Source: Phlebotomus papatasi (lineage: Eukaryota; Arthropoda; Insecta; Diptera; Psychodidae). Taken from it: a stretch of 64,000 bases of DNA. The position numbers and the translations under genes are program-made. Below are positions 48,841-60,592 of the stretch, piece after piece. The DNA lies in NCBI RefSeq assembly GCF_024763615.1, contig NC_077222.1, positions 33,914,001-33,978,000 on the forward strand, given 5' to 3'. Position 1 is the first letter of the stretch; each line of letters begins with the position of its first letter. The notes below the pieces were generated by a model that saw nothing but the letters and a program-made list of their open reading frames with translations, was not told where the DNA came from and searched no databases.

Positions 48841-49314
48841 TATAATTTCAAGTTTTAAAATGCGCGTCCGGATACAAAACGCACCGCGCAGACTGTAGCA
48901 AAAAAAAAAGATCTCAAGTTGACAAAAGCATCAAAATTGATGAAAGTTGCCGGCAGCTGTTAAAACTTTTTCTTTCATTCAAATTGTATGTTTTTTTTGG
49001 CATTGCCATCCACCTGAAATACCAAAAAAAAAAGACTAACATATGCCATATGAGAGTGAATGAGAAGAAATTCGCTGAGAAATCGAGAGTAAAAATTTCC
49101 GAAATATCAAGCCTCTCTCGAAGATACCAAATTTCACTAATAGCATCATCTTAATGACTGTTTTTGCTCATAGAAACTAGATTTGTAGTTAACCATATTA
49201 TGATTTTTTTGTATTTAACTAATAAATACCTGAAAAAAAGTAAAGTTATGCTTTCTATTTTCTTCCTCAGATTCGATAGATTGTGGCACAGAAAGACGTT
49301 CAAAATCAATCAAG
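48841..49314 (+). other. Upstream region and 5' leader of the scaffold gene
   Basis: A T-rich tract ends in the acceptor CTTCCTCAG at 49262-49270, so the start codon exon is probably not the first exon. The 5' exon and promoter were not located. Confidence 0.45.
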
Positions 49315-52300
49315 ATGGGAAATTCCAATAGTTTAGCTCACTATACTCCGGACATTGAGGAAAAATGGCATCACTCCCTGCCACAACCTTCCTACCAGCA
49401 GCAAATTAAAGTACTCCCAGATCTCACAGAAACCTCCCGTCTGCGACCAACAAATAACGGTGTCATCCTCCATTCTGGAGGAACCCTAACCGGCCGAAGG
49501 GAATCTATCGGAGCCATAGGCAGTGGAGTCCATCGGTCCCGTAGCATTTCCTCCCCAACGCATCACCATGAGATGAAATACAAACCCGGAGCCCTTCAGA
49601 GGCATCATACACAACTCGAAATGGTGCCAAGTGGAAGAAACTATGCCGCCCAGGAGATGAATTACAAGCGTTTTGGTTCAGAACCCGATTTACGCTTCTC
49701 CGAAGAGGAACTTCTCAATCAGAATCGCAATATTCAGGCAAAATTTCCCAAAGGACGCAAGAAAAAAGCACCCCCAAATGTCCCTAATCGACCTGGATAT
49801 GAATACGATCCAAGTCGTTTTGGATGGAAACCCAGGCAGGAGATTGAGCAGATGCCAATCCCAACGCCTCAGCTGCAGCATCAGCAGCAACCACGAAAAC
49901 TGAGACTCTTCAAAACAAAAGCAGAGTCCAGCAAAAAGAATGGAAATCCACCGAAGCTGGCAACTGAAGCTTCGGATATGCACTTTAGGAAACCCTTTAT
50001 GGACAGGAGAAACAAGTACTTAAGGGACAGTCGACCGGCTCAAGGTAAGCAAACATTGATTAATTTCAATAAATAGGGTAAGTGTGCCAAATTCCGGCCA
50101 GCTTGCAATTTCGGCCACCGTTTTGTTCCTTGAATTTCCATAAATTTTTAATTTTTACATACTCTTAGAGATTATACAATGCAAAAGAATAACAAAAAAA
50201 TGTATAGCTTTCACAAACGAGAAGACGTGAAAAAGTCATTTGAAGAATTCCCGAAGGTCAAGGAACTATGAGAACGAAGGTGGCCGAAATAGGGCACCAC
50301 AGTTATGTCTACATTTTTACAAGGGATTACTCAAGATCGAAAATTTGTGTCCATATTCCGTTTACTCCATGTGATTCCAATAATATTCTAATGATTCCAA
50401 ATGTGTGATTCTCTTAATAATTCAATTCGGTATTCCGTGATTCTTAATTATTCCATTCTGTGATTCTGTTTATCCCAGAATTCTTCGAATTTATCTAATT
50501 GCAGATTTTGGATAATACGACCGATTTCGTTTGTTTTTGGAGCAAATTAAATTTTTGTTTCTGTCACAATTCGTCGCTTCAAATGAAAAGATTGAAGATT
50601 GATCTACCTACAATGTTGAGCTATATTCATATATTTTACTGCAATTAGTAATATCTCCAATTTTTGAATGTTGATAGGGCCCCTGCCCCAAAGGTACCCC
50701 CATGAACCGTTTTTTTTTAAATGTTTTGTATTTATGGGCTTAATTTTATCCAGTCGGCCTTCTTTAGTACTACATATTTCAAAATTAGAATTTCTATTCA
50801 ATTCTGAAACTAAACAATTAAAATTAAACATAAAAAGAATAAAAAACATGAAAGTATAAAACTTAAAATAATTATAAAACACTAAGATTTATTTTAGATT
50901 TTTGATTTAGGTCATTTTCACACAAGACGCATTTTCGGTTTTGAAATGTTTCTTGTTAATTTTTTTTCTTTCAATTCAATATATTTCTCCTCAAGTTTTT
51001 CCAAGTTTTTCAAAAAACACAAAATCATTTAATTTAGATTAAAAATTAGTAGGAAATAAAAATCGCTAAAATATACAAAAAGCGCAACATCTAATTTTAA
51101 AGATCTTCAAAATAGGATTTTTTTTTAGAGAACCTGGAAGAAGTTTTTAGGAAATATGTAGGTATAAAGATTTTCACATTAGGCCTCAAAATAATCAAAA
51201 TGGGATTAGATTTAAAATTTTTGAAAAAAAATATTTGAGACTCTAATTAACATCATTTTTCAGTCCGTTTTTGATCAAAATTTCCCGCGATTTTCTTCAA
51301 GGAAAAGCCTTCTTGGTGGCTTTAGGAAACTTTAAGCTTACGAAATACGCCGAAAAATTGAATTTAAATTAAATTCTTGATCTTAAACACGTAAAAAATT
51401 AATTTTGCTTTATCAGAATTTCCATGTGAATTTTTTTGTATTTTCATTTTTAAAATAATTTGATATCATCAAGAAACGACGTGAATTTTAATCAGAAATC
51501 TTATCGAAATCTTCTTATGAAAGTTAAAAAAAAACGGAAGGTGCTTTTAATTTCATTGCCTTAAAACAAAAAAGTTAACATTTATTTTTAGAAATCAATT
51601 AAATCTGATTATGTGCTGTCGGAACCGTTTAAAATAATAAAAATCGGATTACAATTTAATTTATTCTGATTTTTCAAGCATATAAAGTTTATAAAGTCCA
51701 AAAGTATCCGTTTTGGTGTCTAAGAATATCGTTTTGATCCTTAGTTTCAAAAAATAATTTCCAGTAAGGTACTCAGATCTATGAAAATGCTTTTGTACCC
51801 TCTGTCTAAATTCGACAAAATCGTATAAATTGGCACAGTGATTTCCTCGAAAAAAAAAATAGATCGTAAGTGGATTTCTCTTTTCCTTTTATTGATTTTT
51901 AAATAAGCTCAAATTCACAATAATTCGGCTTATATTTTTCAAATTTTTTGAGAAAACTCATGTTCTTTGCGTTCAAAAAACGATTTCTGCGTAGGGGATA
52001 GTTCTCTAATTTGGGTGCCCTATTGCTAAAATCCTTGTTGCACCCTTGACTCTAAATAGAGCCTCTTATCAATCCTAAAGAATTTGCAACTCAACTGTGT
52101 AAAATACTGAACATAGGATAAAATGTAGTGCCTCATCGTTAACGATTTTATTCTTGGTATCCCGGGGGTCCGCCTTAACCGCATTTGCTAACTTGGGTCT
52201 TTTATCTTGCATCTTCCACAGGCGAAATCATATTTCTCTTCAAATGAGACATATTTCACAATTGTTGTTTTAGTTAAAGTTATTAAAAAGAAAATGATAG

Positions 52301-55300
52301 GAATCTGTAATGTATTTACTTTGGCTTATCATTGTTTATCGCGGAGTTTTAGGAAAGGATGATTCTGTGATTCCATTTGATTTTAGTTATTCCATTTCCG
52401 TTTTAATTTGATTCCAGTGATTCTTGAATGAATATTATTTCAGATTCTATCAGAATCTTATGAGTGATTCCTTGGATTCTGTGGATTCTGACGGTAAAAT
52501 GTGTCGGTATTCCAAACTTGAATAACCCCTTGCATTTTTATTCATTTTAAAATGTATTAAGAACGATTTTAGAGTAAATAAAGACGGTAAACTCTTTACA
52601 AGTTTCCAAGCAACACTCTTTCAGAAGAAAGAATTTTAAAAAAATCAATTTGTATTTAAAATATTACATTTCAAACTTGTGACTTTGGCGCTTGCATGCA
52701 ACTATGCCGAAATTTGGCACACTTACCCTAGACAATTTCACTTTTCTATTATAACTATATTTTAAAAGTCATAAGGTCTCCATTATAAAATAAAATTTAC
52801 CAGTCAAATCCTAAATAGAAAATTTATAAAGTAAAATTTCTATTAGAAACCGAAACCTTACCAATCAAGATTTAAATTTTCAATCTCTTGCATATTCATT
52901 CTGATGATTTTCGCATCATTAATTAAACGATATACCACTCTGACTCTTAATAAAGAAATTCAATCCCACACTCTCCCAAATTAGATATTTCAAGCAAATC
53001 AATTTCACTTGCAGATGACATCAATTTGAGACAGCCCGATTTTCAAGCATCATCAGCCAAGTCCAAAATCCAATTGCTCCCAATGCCTCAGTACAGGAGA
53101 GAAAAATCCTTCGATTTGAGCCTCCTGCTGAGCCGAAAGAAGGAAGAGAGTAAGCAAGGACCACCACCAAATACCTTCAGAAAGCTCTCTGATGGCAAGG
53201 AGTTTGATCTGAAGACCACTTCCAAAGCAAAAGCTGCCCCATCATCACCTCTGACCAAGTCAAAAGCCCGAAGAGCATCGCAACCGCCTCAGGTCGTAGG
53301 CAATGACTTCCAGAAGGAATTGCAAGAAGCCACAAGGAGACGCTCAATGGCAGTTAAGCTGCAAACAAGTGAGAAATCCCTCAAGACGACTGATGTGAAA
53401 TCTCCGGCCAAAGAAAATCAAGGGAACCATATGCCCCAGAAGAAGATGTCTCCAGGAATTATGGAACAGAAAATTGTGGCAAAACCAAAGGAGCAAATCA
53501 CAATAAAAGTCCCTGCACCTGAAACCCCAATTCCCAAGCCACCAACTCAACCAAATCCCCCTCCAGCTCAGCCCCAAACCGAAAAAGTCGCCCCCAAGAC
53601 GTTCTACTTCGGCATGGGTGACCCTCAGAGTTCAAAACTCCCCGATATGAACCTGGAAAAAGTCGAAAATGAAGCCATTGACATCTTTGCCGAAAGTATC
53701 CTCAATCTGAAGCGTCGACCACGTCTAACTGACTCCTCAGAATCTGCAATGTCTTCAGATGCTGAAGAAAATATGCTGCAAGATCTAGCCAAAGGAGATG
53801 ATGAAACAGACGGAATTTCCCTACAATTGCGTCCAACACTGCCCAAAAAACAATTTGAAATCCCAAGATTTAGTCCAGCAGCCGCCTGGAGAATGCTAAC
53901 TCCAGCCAATGATCCAACAGAAAGGGAATTCAATCCGTGGAAAATTGAAAAGCCCGACAACTTTAGTTTAAGTGATCGTCCTCCAGACACTTCAGTAAGT
54001 CACCCCCTTACACTTCTAAAACCTCATATTCATGTAGAACTTCTTCTTAAACAAAAACTTTCTATCTCCCCACAAAAAAAAATCTCTTTCTAGTCCCGCA
54101 ATGAGGAGAGAATTGAGCGAATCTATCGTGAACCAATTCCAGGCTTGCCAGACAACAAGAGTGGTGACAGTGGAATCTCTGGTGATGCCGGACTCCTCGA
54201 ACTAACCGACACATCACCCATTAACGTCAACAGTGCCACTAATGAGGAACAAAAATTAGGACCATTTCTCTCACCTTGGACCCCTCAGCAGGACCTAGGT
54301 GAAGAGAGCAGTTCAGATGGAGATGAACTGAAAGAAAAAGCCCAAAAGGATGATATAGGGCAGAAACATGCTTTCAGTCTCTCCCTGCCACGCGAAAGTA
54401 GCATCTACAGTGACAAAGTCGACAAGCAATCCTTCAACAGTCTCCAGAGACTGAGAAGAACTGTCTCTGGTGCCTTCAATGGCAACAGTGATCCTGGACA
54501 AATGGACATATCACCCTATCGCAACGACAATTGGTTCCTAAGTCGTTCAGCACCAAATTCAATTGAAAAGAATCCCTTACCTTCAATTTCTGATCAGGTA
54601 AAACTTCTAAGCACTAAATTAAAAACCAATAAAAACTAAATTGTCTCCGGATATTTTTTTTTCAGGAGGATATTGAGAAAGATATTCCACCCCCTATGAA
54701 TATTGTTCCATCAATGCAACCTCCATCATTCAGTTACTTAGCTGGTGGAAAGCACTTTATGTACTTACCTCATCGAACTGTGGCCAAAAGTGACTCAGTC
54801 AGCGAGAAGACTCCACCGGTGAAACGAGAAGAGGAAACTTCATCAAATCACAGAGAGAATCTGCAAGATTCTCCTGCATCGTGGACTGTAAGTAAAGAAA
54901 AGTACAAAAAGAAGAAAGTATTTAAACGGATTCGGTTACTTCGAATTCTCAGTAGTTTAATTTAATACTGTAGAGCGTGGGACCTATCCCACAGTTGTTA
55001 ACCCAGCCTTCTGTATAAGAAATGTCGAAAAAAGGCTAGAATACTACATAATAGCCAAAAATTGTTCAGAGGATCAGTTAACATCGCTTTGCCATTTAAG
55101 ATAGGTTCCGCTTCGACATCAGTAAATCATAAGTACCTTACGTAACCGATTTTTCATGTCTAAAAATACTCAACCGTTTCAAACCGAAATTTAAGCATCT
55201 ATTAAGTAACTTAGGCTATCAGCGAATCAATATATTTGGCGTTATTCTGGTACTTCTTGGAGGAAAATCTTTAACCAAAGACCTTTCTTTCAGGTTTTTT

Positions 55301-57668
55301 TTTTATAATTCTTTTAATTTTCTATTTTTTTATTTTTTAAACGCTCTCTAAACTCGTGTGTAAAAAAACACACAGCGCTAGTAAAAACCATACCTAGAAT
55401 CGTTTGCAAAACACACACAGCACAAGCATAAAACGCTATCCATAATCGCGTTTTAAACACGCACAGCAAGATCATAAAATGGTTAAGAATGCGCTTAAAA
55501 TCACGCACAGCTCAATCAGAAAACGGTAAATGCGCTTGAAATCACGCGAAGTTCAATCGTAAACAATTTTAAGCTTAATCTTGACCGTTGACCGTTGAAT
55601 TGAGGTGACAGCACCTCAATGTTTTGTTACGTTTTCTGTAAATGAATTTTCAAGTGACCAACTCTAGGGTAAAATTTTGGTGATTTTTAGTGAAATTTTA
55701 TATGTGAGCCACCTAGCGGTAATTTTCCAAACTTGGTATGTTCTTAAATTTGTAGTATAACTCAATAGCTTTCCAACAAGCCCTCATTGATTAATTTCTG
55801 ATCACTAGAACATGAATGCGAAGCGAATATGTGAGTTGGTATATTTTAATTTCTGAACATTTTGAACTCACGAATTTTTGTTTTTTTTTTTCAAAATCTA
55901 TTTCTTATCCGATCTCAATGAGATTTTGCAGAAACATTGTCCACTAAATGAGCAATGTTCCTCTAAAATATTGAGAAGAAATTCTCAATAGTCTTCCGCA
56001 GAGAAATTTATTCCTGGCGAATTTGTGAATTTTTCGTGATTTTTCACTACATAGATTGCCGTTGAGCCGCCTCTAAACGGCGTCCAATCTTATTCTTGTC
56101 TAAGAAGCATTTTATTGTCTCATCATATAGAACAATTTTCAGGCCGGGGCAAAAAGAAATTTAAAAAAAAAGAATTTTTGAAACACCCTAGTGAAGACCT
56201 AGGTCCAGTATATTCGAGAGTAAAATCAATTTTTCCATAATCAAGTAGCATAAAAAAACTGTAACTATTGAGAAAGCGTACTGCACGCTGAAAGCTTTCT
56301 TATGCAAGAGAGAAGTTTTTCCCCTAAGTTGATATAAACTTCCACTGGCGTTTTCGGAAGGAACACTAGCTTCCTATCTTTAGACAATCAGTTAGAATCG
56401 GTTTTGTCTCGTCTGCAGATAAGAAACATTTCCAATAAATCCAATTCGCTCAAATTAGATGAGCATCATGAACTCAATGGTTATTTTACATTCGCCCTTG
56501 AAAAACCGCTTAAAGGAATAATTCAAGGTTACTGAAGTATATGGACGAATGCTTCGCATAGTTCACATAGTTTGCATCGTTTGCATAGACAACCTGTGTA
56601 CAACATATAGGCTCTAGTAAATTCATTACCAGTCAAAGGACCTTTTTGACCTTTCATTTAATCAGTTGATCAATTCGTGAATTATAGCAACAAAAGCATA
56701 TATCCGAAGCTAAGATCTAACTAAAGTTCCTATTCCTCTAGCTCAAAAAAGACACAAAGGATGCAGTTTGTAGAAAAAAATTCTACTTATCCTTCCCGTA
56801 GCATGTCTCTTAAGAATGTTATGAATGTTTAGAAGACGCTTTTTCACATATTTCTAAAGGAACCTGGACCTAGTCATAATTTAGTGTACATACACAATCG
56901 TTTTGTCCGTTTTTTCCCACTGCCAATTACCTATTTCAATTGAGCAATTAGTCTCCATAGATAAATTTCTATCACTTAGGCGCAAATCAAATCATTTTAT
57001 TTTTATTTCAGCCACCAGTAAAGACTAGCAAGTCTAAGAATCATCGCTTCACCTTCCAAAGCACAGTGCGTCAAATTGAACGACGTCGACTGGCTGAAAA
57101 GCTCTCCAAGGAAGCTGAACAGAAGGAAGCTCAGCGTCTCAGTGAACTAGAAGCCATGCGAAGAGTTGAAGAGGAGTTTCAGAAGAAGCGCGCCAGAGAG
57201 AAGGCATCAATTCGGCAGCAATTGAGGATGTTCTCTCTGGAAGAGAATAGCCCAAATTGCACGAGTTTGCCACCTGAATGGCAAGTCAACACCGTGAGTA
57301 TTGGAAAACTTTTCACATTTTCTGTGATAGCCAACATTGAGAAATTTTCCATACAGGCCAGAGCTGATCCAGATGGAGCAGTTTCGAGTCCTACACCCAG
57401 CCCCACGGCTGTAGAAGATTCCCTAGAGAATTACGAAAGGAAGCGAGATGCTAGGAAGCTTAGCGATGACATGAGCATCTTCATGCCACCACCAATGTCC
57501 AGAAAGCCCCTCCATACGGAAATTCTGAACGAGATGCGTCTGTCCAGTCGTCGATACTTTGACTACAAGCCCGAAAATTCATCATACAATGGCAGGTCAA
57601 ATCATCTGCCCCAGATTGTGGGACACATTCCCGCCAGGAGAGACGTGGATGAAGCAATGCGCTTTTGA
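49315..57668 (+). CDS. Unnamed N-myristoylated-type coiled-coil scaffold protein
   Basis: Six exons join in frame at GT-AG borders: 49315-50044, 53015-53994, 54094-54597, 54666-54887, 57012-57293 and 57357-57668 (TGA). They give 1009 residues. I do not recognise a named family. The start MGNSNS fits an N-myristoyl consensus (Gly2, Ser6) and has a good Kozak context (AAGATGG). The 14 codons upstream to the splice acceptor at 49270 are also open, so a longer N-terminus is possible. Residues 1-243 are basic and polar with Gln/His-rich runs. A proline-rich, SH3-ligand-like stretch lies near 410-445. An acidic Ser/Asp region (GDSGISGDAG) lies in exon 3. Residues about 831-888 form a Glu/Lys/Arg heptad coiled coil. 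The C-terminus is conserved-looking (PPEW, FMPPPMSRK). No enzyme motif or membrane span is seen. A membrane-tethered cytoskeletal or signalling scaffold is inference only. Consistent phases across five introns make the model strong. Confidence 0.85.
50076..52728 (+). mobile_element. TA-flanked MITE interrupted by a hAT-like element
   Basis: The left end is TA-GGGTAAGTGTGCCAAATT and the right end read inward is TA-GGGTAAGTGTGCCAAATT, followed by CGGC-type sequence on both sides. Removing the inserted element (50320-52532) and its duplication leaves about 430 bp. This is the size of the uninterrupted relative at 24722-25148, and the same internal words are present (GAGATTATACAATGCAAAA, GTCAAGGAACTATGAGAA). 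It lies in intron 1 of the scaffold gene. Confidence 0.85.
50320..52532 (+). mobile_element. hAT-like non-autonomous transposon nested in a MITE
   Basis: A perfect 8 bp target duplication CATTTTTA flanks it (50312-50319 and 52533-52540). The terminal repeats are CAAGGGATTACTCAAG left and CAAGGGGTTATTCAAG right (14 of 16 match). The two subterminal zones are crowded with GTGATTCC/GTGATTCT words, typical of hAT transposase-binding repeats. The 2.2 kb interior has no transposase frame. The 8 bp duplication and terminus fit the hAT superfamily; P elements also make 8 bp duplications but have different ends. Confidence 0.85.
54888..57011 (+). other. Intron 4 of the unnamed scaffold gene
   Basis: This 2124 bp phase-0 intron has donor GTAAGT and acceptor TTTCAG. 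It contains a tandem array of about 44 bp units (55365-55590). From about 55600 to 56200 the sequence resembles, in style, the 7465-9278 repeat (short phrases about slowly varying 12-20 bp words). No ORF or other gene is seen in it. Confidence 0.75.
55365..55590 (+). repeat. Five-unit tandem repeat of about 44 bp
   Basis: CACRCACAGC recurs at about 55368, 55414, 55458 and 55502, with a decayed unit (CACGCGAAGT) at 55543. Each is followed by CATAAAA- or CAGAAAA-type words and then GCGCTT or GCGTTT. The array lies in intron 4 of the scaffold gene. Confidence 0.7.
57294..57356 (+). other. 63 bp stop-free intron 5 of the scaffold gene
   Basis: The donor is GTGAGT and the acceptor is ATACAG. The length is 21 codons and the frame through it has no stop, so unspliced RNA would still encode a full protein with 21 extra residues. 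I removed it because both splice sites are good and the inserted residues are hydrophobic, unlike the polar flanks. Confidence 0.6.
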
Positions 57669-57960
57669 ATCCACAGAGAAGCATTTATAACATCATTTTC
57701 TAGTCAGTGTTTTTCACTTCCTCCTTGACCTGAATCACGTCCCTTCCTGGACATGAACTTTACTGTTTTTTTTTTTTTAATTTTTTTGGATGATGGGATC
57801 ATTTTATCTTTTTCTTTCTATCTGTTTATTAAACTAGTTTAAATATAGCCTTCAGAAGACGTCGGAGATAGAAGTTACCTGACTTTTTAGAAAAACTCTC
57901 CTTTTGTAAAATGGGGTAGTCAGTAAATAAAAGAAAAATGCACATAATTTAATTATTATA
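57669..57960 (+). other. 3' untranslated region of the scaffold gene
   Basis: T-rich sequence follows the stop. An AATAAA hexamer at 57926-57931 lies about 260 bp after the stop and is the likely polyadenylation signal. Confidence 0.55.
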
Positions 57961-58157
57961 AAATTATACAAAGTTTACTAACAAGTTGAACTCCAATGTG
58001 CAATTTGTAAAGAGCCTAATTTGTATAGTCATCAAACTAAGACACAATTTAGAAAAATAAGAGAAATCTTTGTAAAAAATTTTAAGAAAAAAAATTGACT
58101 ACCCCTCCAAAATTCTTCAGGGTTTCCCACGGATGGCCTTACTTTAATCTTTATATC

Positions 58158-59411
58158 TCTAGACGAGAGTAATGGACATTTTGAGTAAACTCCGCCCAAA
58201 AACTTTAGGTCACGCCCCTTTTTTTCTTTTTCATTATTATTTTTTTTTTATTTTCAGTACAAAAACGAACAGAATTCTTTTGTATTTTATAAATAAAAAA
58301 ATCAGCGTATGAGCTTTATGTTAAAAATCCAAAACCTGTCTAATAATGGAGTCGTGGCATAAACAAAACATATTTCAGGACTATTTCTGCTCTAAAAATC
58401 TGAAATCTGTTATTCAGACATTTTCTTTCGGTTTAATATTAAAAAAAATAAATAAAATAATAATAAAAAGATTATGAACGGAGCCAAGATTTGATTCTAA
58501 GAACATTTTCTCGAATCTTAGGGCCTTGACAGACTCGAGGATTAGCCCAGAGACGGCTTAGTGTAATTATATTAGAAATAATGGTTAAACTACATTTCAA
58601 TCATTTTCCACTAAGTCGTCTCTCGGCTTAAGTCGTTAGTGTGTCTAGGACATTAGTCTAACTGTTACTGCGTTTCCTAACGGCCAAATTCTCTAAAACT
58701 TATTACAAATCGAACAATGCTGTTTACGGTGCAGTAAAACATTTTTAAAAAAATAAAATATTTCTTTGAAAATACTTAAATATTTCCAATATTCAATTAC
58801 AAAATGGTTTATAGTAAATTCTTTTGTTTTTGAAAAAATAAAATGTCCTCTAATTCCTAAAAAATTTGTGGTCCATTCTAGAATGTAAGGTTATGTAGAA
58901 TCTAACCTTAAAAAAGGAAAAAAAACATTCCCTAAAAAAACTTCCCAAACGCAATGAAAAATACGTTTTTTCCTACACAAATAAAAAATCTTTCTTCGAA
59001 AATTAAAACAAAGTTCAGAAGCATTTTAAACTGATGAGTTCTGTAAAGTTTTTGAGGTTAATTTTTTTAAACATTGTAAATTTAAAGAGCTTCTGGGCCA
59101 GTAATCTTTTTATTTTGTTGATGTCATTGATAAAAAAAAACCTCTGTCATGCTACGTTTTCTAGCACAAAAACGTCTTAATTTTTTTAGGTTATGTTTAA
59201 CATAACCTAAAATTTGTGAAAGTAATCTTATTGGTCAAACAAAAAATATATATATAGCAATAATCCAAAAATTAAACATGTCAAGCAATTTTCATCATGC
59301 TACAAGGATATATTGGCTACTCATTTATGAAACTCTTAGCCACACCCTGAAATGGGCGTGGCCTAAAATCTCTTTAGCAGAGTTTACTCAGTAAGTCCAA
59401 TACAATCTCCC
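58158..59411 (+). mobile_element. 1.25 kb TIR element between two convergent genes
   Basis: The left end has TGAGTAAACTCCGCCC then TTTAGGTCACGCCC. The right end inward has TGAGTAAACTCTGCTA then TTTTAGGCCACGCCC. It holds the 58522-58650 MITE. It fills the space between the scaffold gene end and the RNASEH2B end. Confidence 0.6.
58522..58650 (+). mobile_element. Palindromic MITE (GGCTTAAGCCG type), copy 2
   Basis: GGCCTTGACAGACTCGAGG at the left pairs with a right arm inward of CCTAGACACACTAACGACTT. It shares AGAGACGGCTTAGTG with 28642-28766. It sits inside the larger 58158-59411 element. Confidence 0.65.
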
Positions 59412-59573
59412 TGCGAAATAAAGAGTAAAACAAGTCCCGACTGTCCGTAGATAAACCAATATTTCTTTTAAATAATAATTTTATCGTTATTTGAGATACT
59501 AACATTTGTTTATTTCATGAAAAGAAAAAAGTGTTTAAAGGCGATAAAACGTTACACAAAATAAAATGTTTAG

Positions 59574-59579
59574 TTTATT
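59574..59579 (-). terminator. Polyadenylation hexamer overlapping the RNASEH2B stop
   Basis: Read on the - strand this is AATAAA, and its bases include the TAA stop codon. If used, the 3' UTR would be only about 10-30 nt. A second AATAAA lies downstream at 59509-59514 and would give a more ordinary UTR of about 80 nt. Confidence 0.45.
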
Positions 59580-60592
59580 TCTTCTTGAAAAATGACATTA
59601 TACTCTTGGTGCCAGTTGCTGCTTTGGCCAGGGCCTTTTCCTTGGTCGTCAGTTTCACTTCCGGTGCCTTCTCCTTCACCAGATCCGTCTCAGCGAAGGC
59701 ATTTTCGTCATTTTCCTTCTTCACCTTCTTCCCAGTGGTGTCCTGGAGAGTCTTTGATGACTTCCTCTTAACACTTGCTGCGACTTTATCCTCTATTCCC
59801 AATTTCTTCTTCAGCAGCCCACTCAAGTCTTCAGAGATGTAGTCAGAGACAATTGAAAAGGCATAAGTCAGGTAATTCATAGCATCTTCAGTCTCATTGA
59901 TGGCATCTGGAGATATGAAAGTGGCAGACATTGCTCCCTGACCAACAAAAATCTTCTTGTCCCGGAGGACTTTTGTGACTCTTTGGCACTTTTGGGTCAA
60001 CCAATCGAGCGTTTTTTCTTCATTGTACTTGAATCCCTTGACAATTCCATTCCCCTTGAGATCTGAGATCTAAAAATTATTTTGAAATTATTCCTTGGAA
60101 GGTTCAGAAGCTCCTGAAATTTCTTACTCTATCCATTTGCTTCTCCGTGACGATTTTCTGCAACCGAAAGATATCCGGAAAGTCCTGATCAACGAGAAAA
60201 CTGTCCAGGGGAGATGCCATCTCACTGCAGGACTCCACAAGGTAGGGAAGAATCAGGAAAAGAGGGTCAATCTGAGTGGTTAAGTAAACATTCCCATCCG
60301 CCTGGATGGATTCGTCAATGAACCAGGAACGATGTGGCTGACAGAACTGCAGCAATTCCGTGATACTCTTCCCATCTCCAGAAACAATATAATTCGATGC
60401 CTTGAGCGTTGAGGGATTCTTCAGGGAAATCACATCCAACTGACCGGCTGTCTCAACTCCTTCCCTAACCTCAAATAATTCCTTATCGAGGAAGCAGACC
60501 CGCGTCTCTCCCTTTAGCCTCGTAAACACCTCACAGCTCTCAGCACTGTCTTTCTTTCCACCTTTGCCCTTTCCTCCTCTTGTTTTCGACAT
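59575..60592 (-). CDS. RNASEH2B: Ribonuclease H2 subunit B
   Basis: There are two exons on the - strand: 60592-60128 (155 codons) and 60069-59575 (164 codons plus TAA), joined in phase 0 across a 58 bp GT-AG intron. The 319 residues compare with 312 in the human protein. The start MSKTRGGKG is the first ATG; a GTG two codons earlier was rejected. The N-terminal half carries the family pattern around LFEVREG, SWFIDESIQ and DPLFLILPYLV (triple-barrel interface with RNASEH2C). The C-terminal half has a helical wHTH-like region, then a lysine-rich tail ending TKSIMSFFKKK. This is a PIP-box-like PCNA-binding motif with Thr in place of Gln, close to the human MKSIDTFF. The protein is a non-catalytic subunit of the nuclear complex that removes ribonucleotides from DNA and cuts RNA:DNA hybrids. 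Confidence 0.95.

Larger units (their letters stand above)
50045..53014 (+). other. Intron 1 of the unnamed scaffold gene, mostly transposon
   Basis: This phase-1 intron has donor GTAAGC and acceptor TTGCAG. Of its 2970 bp, about 2.65 kb is a MITE carrying a hAT-like insertion. Without the insertions the intron would be roughly 315 bp, in line with a compact dipteran gene. Confidence 0.85.

Noticed and set aside
50604..50882. 92-codon - strand frame inside the hAT-like element as a transposase fragment
   Set aside because: No hAT dimerisation or DDE-type motif; hydrophobic and AT-driven.
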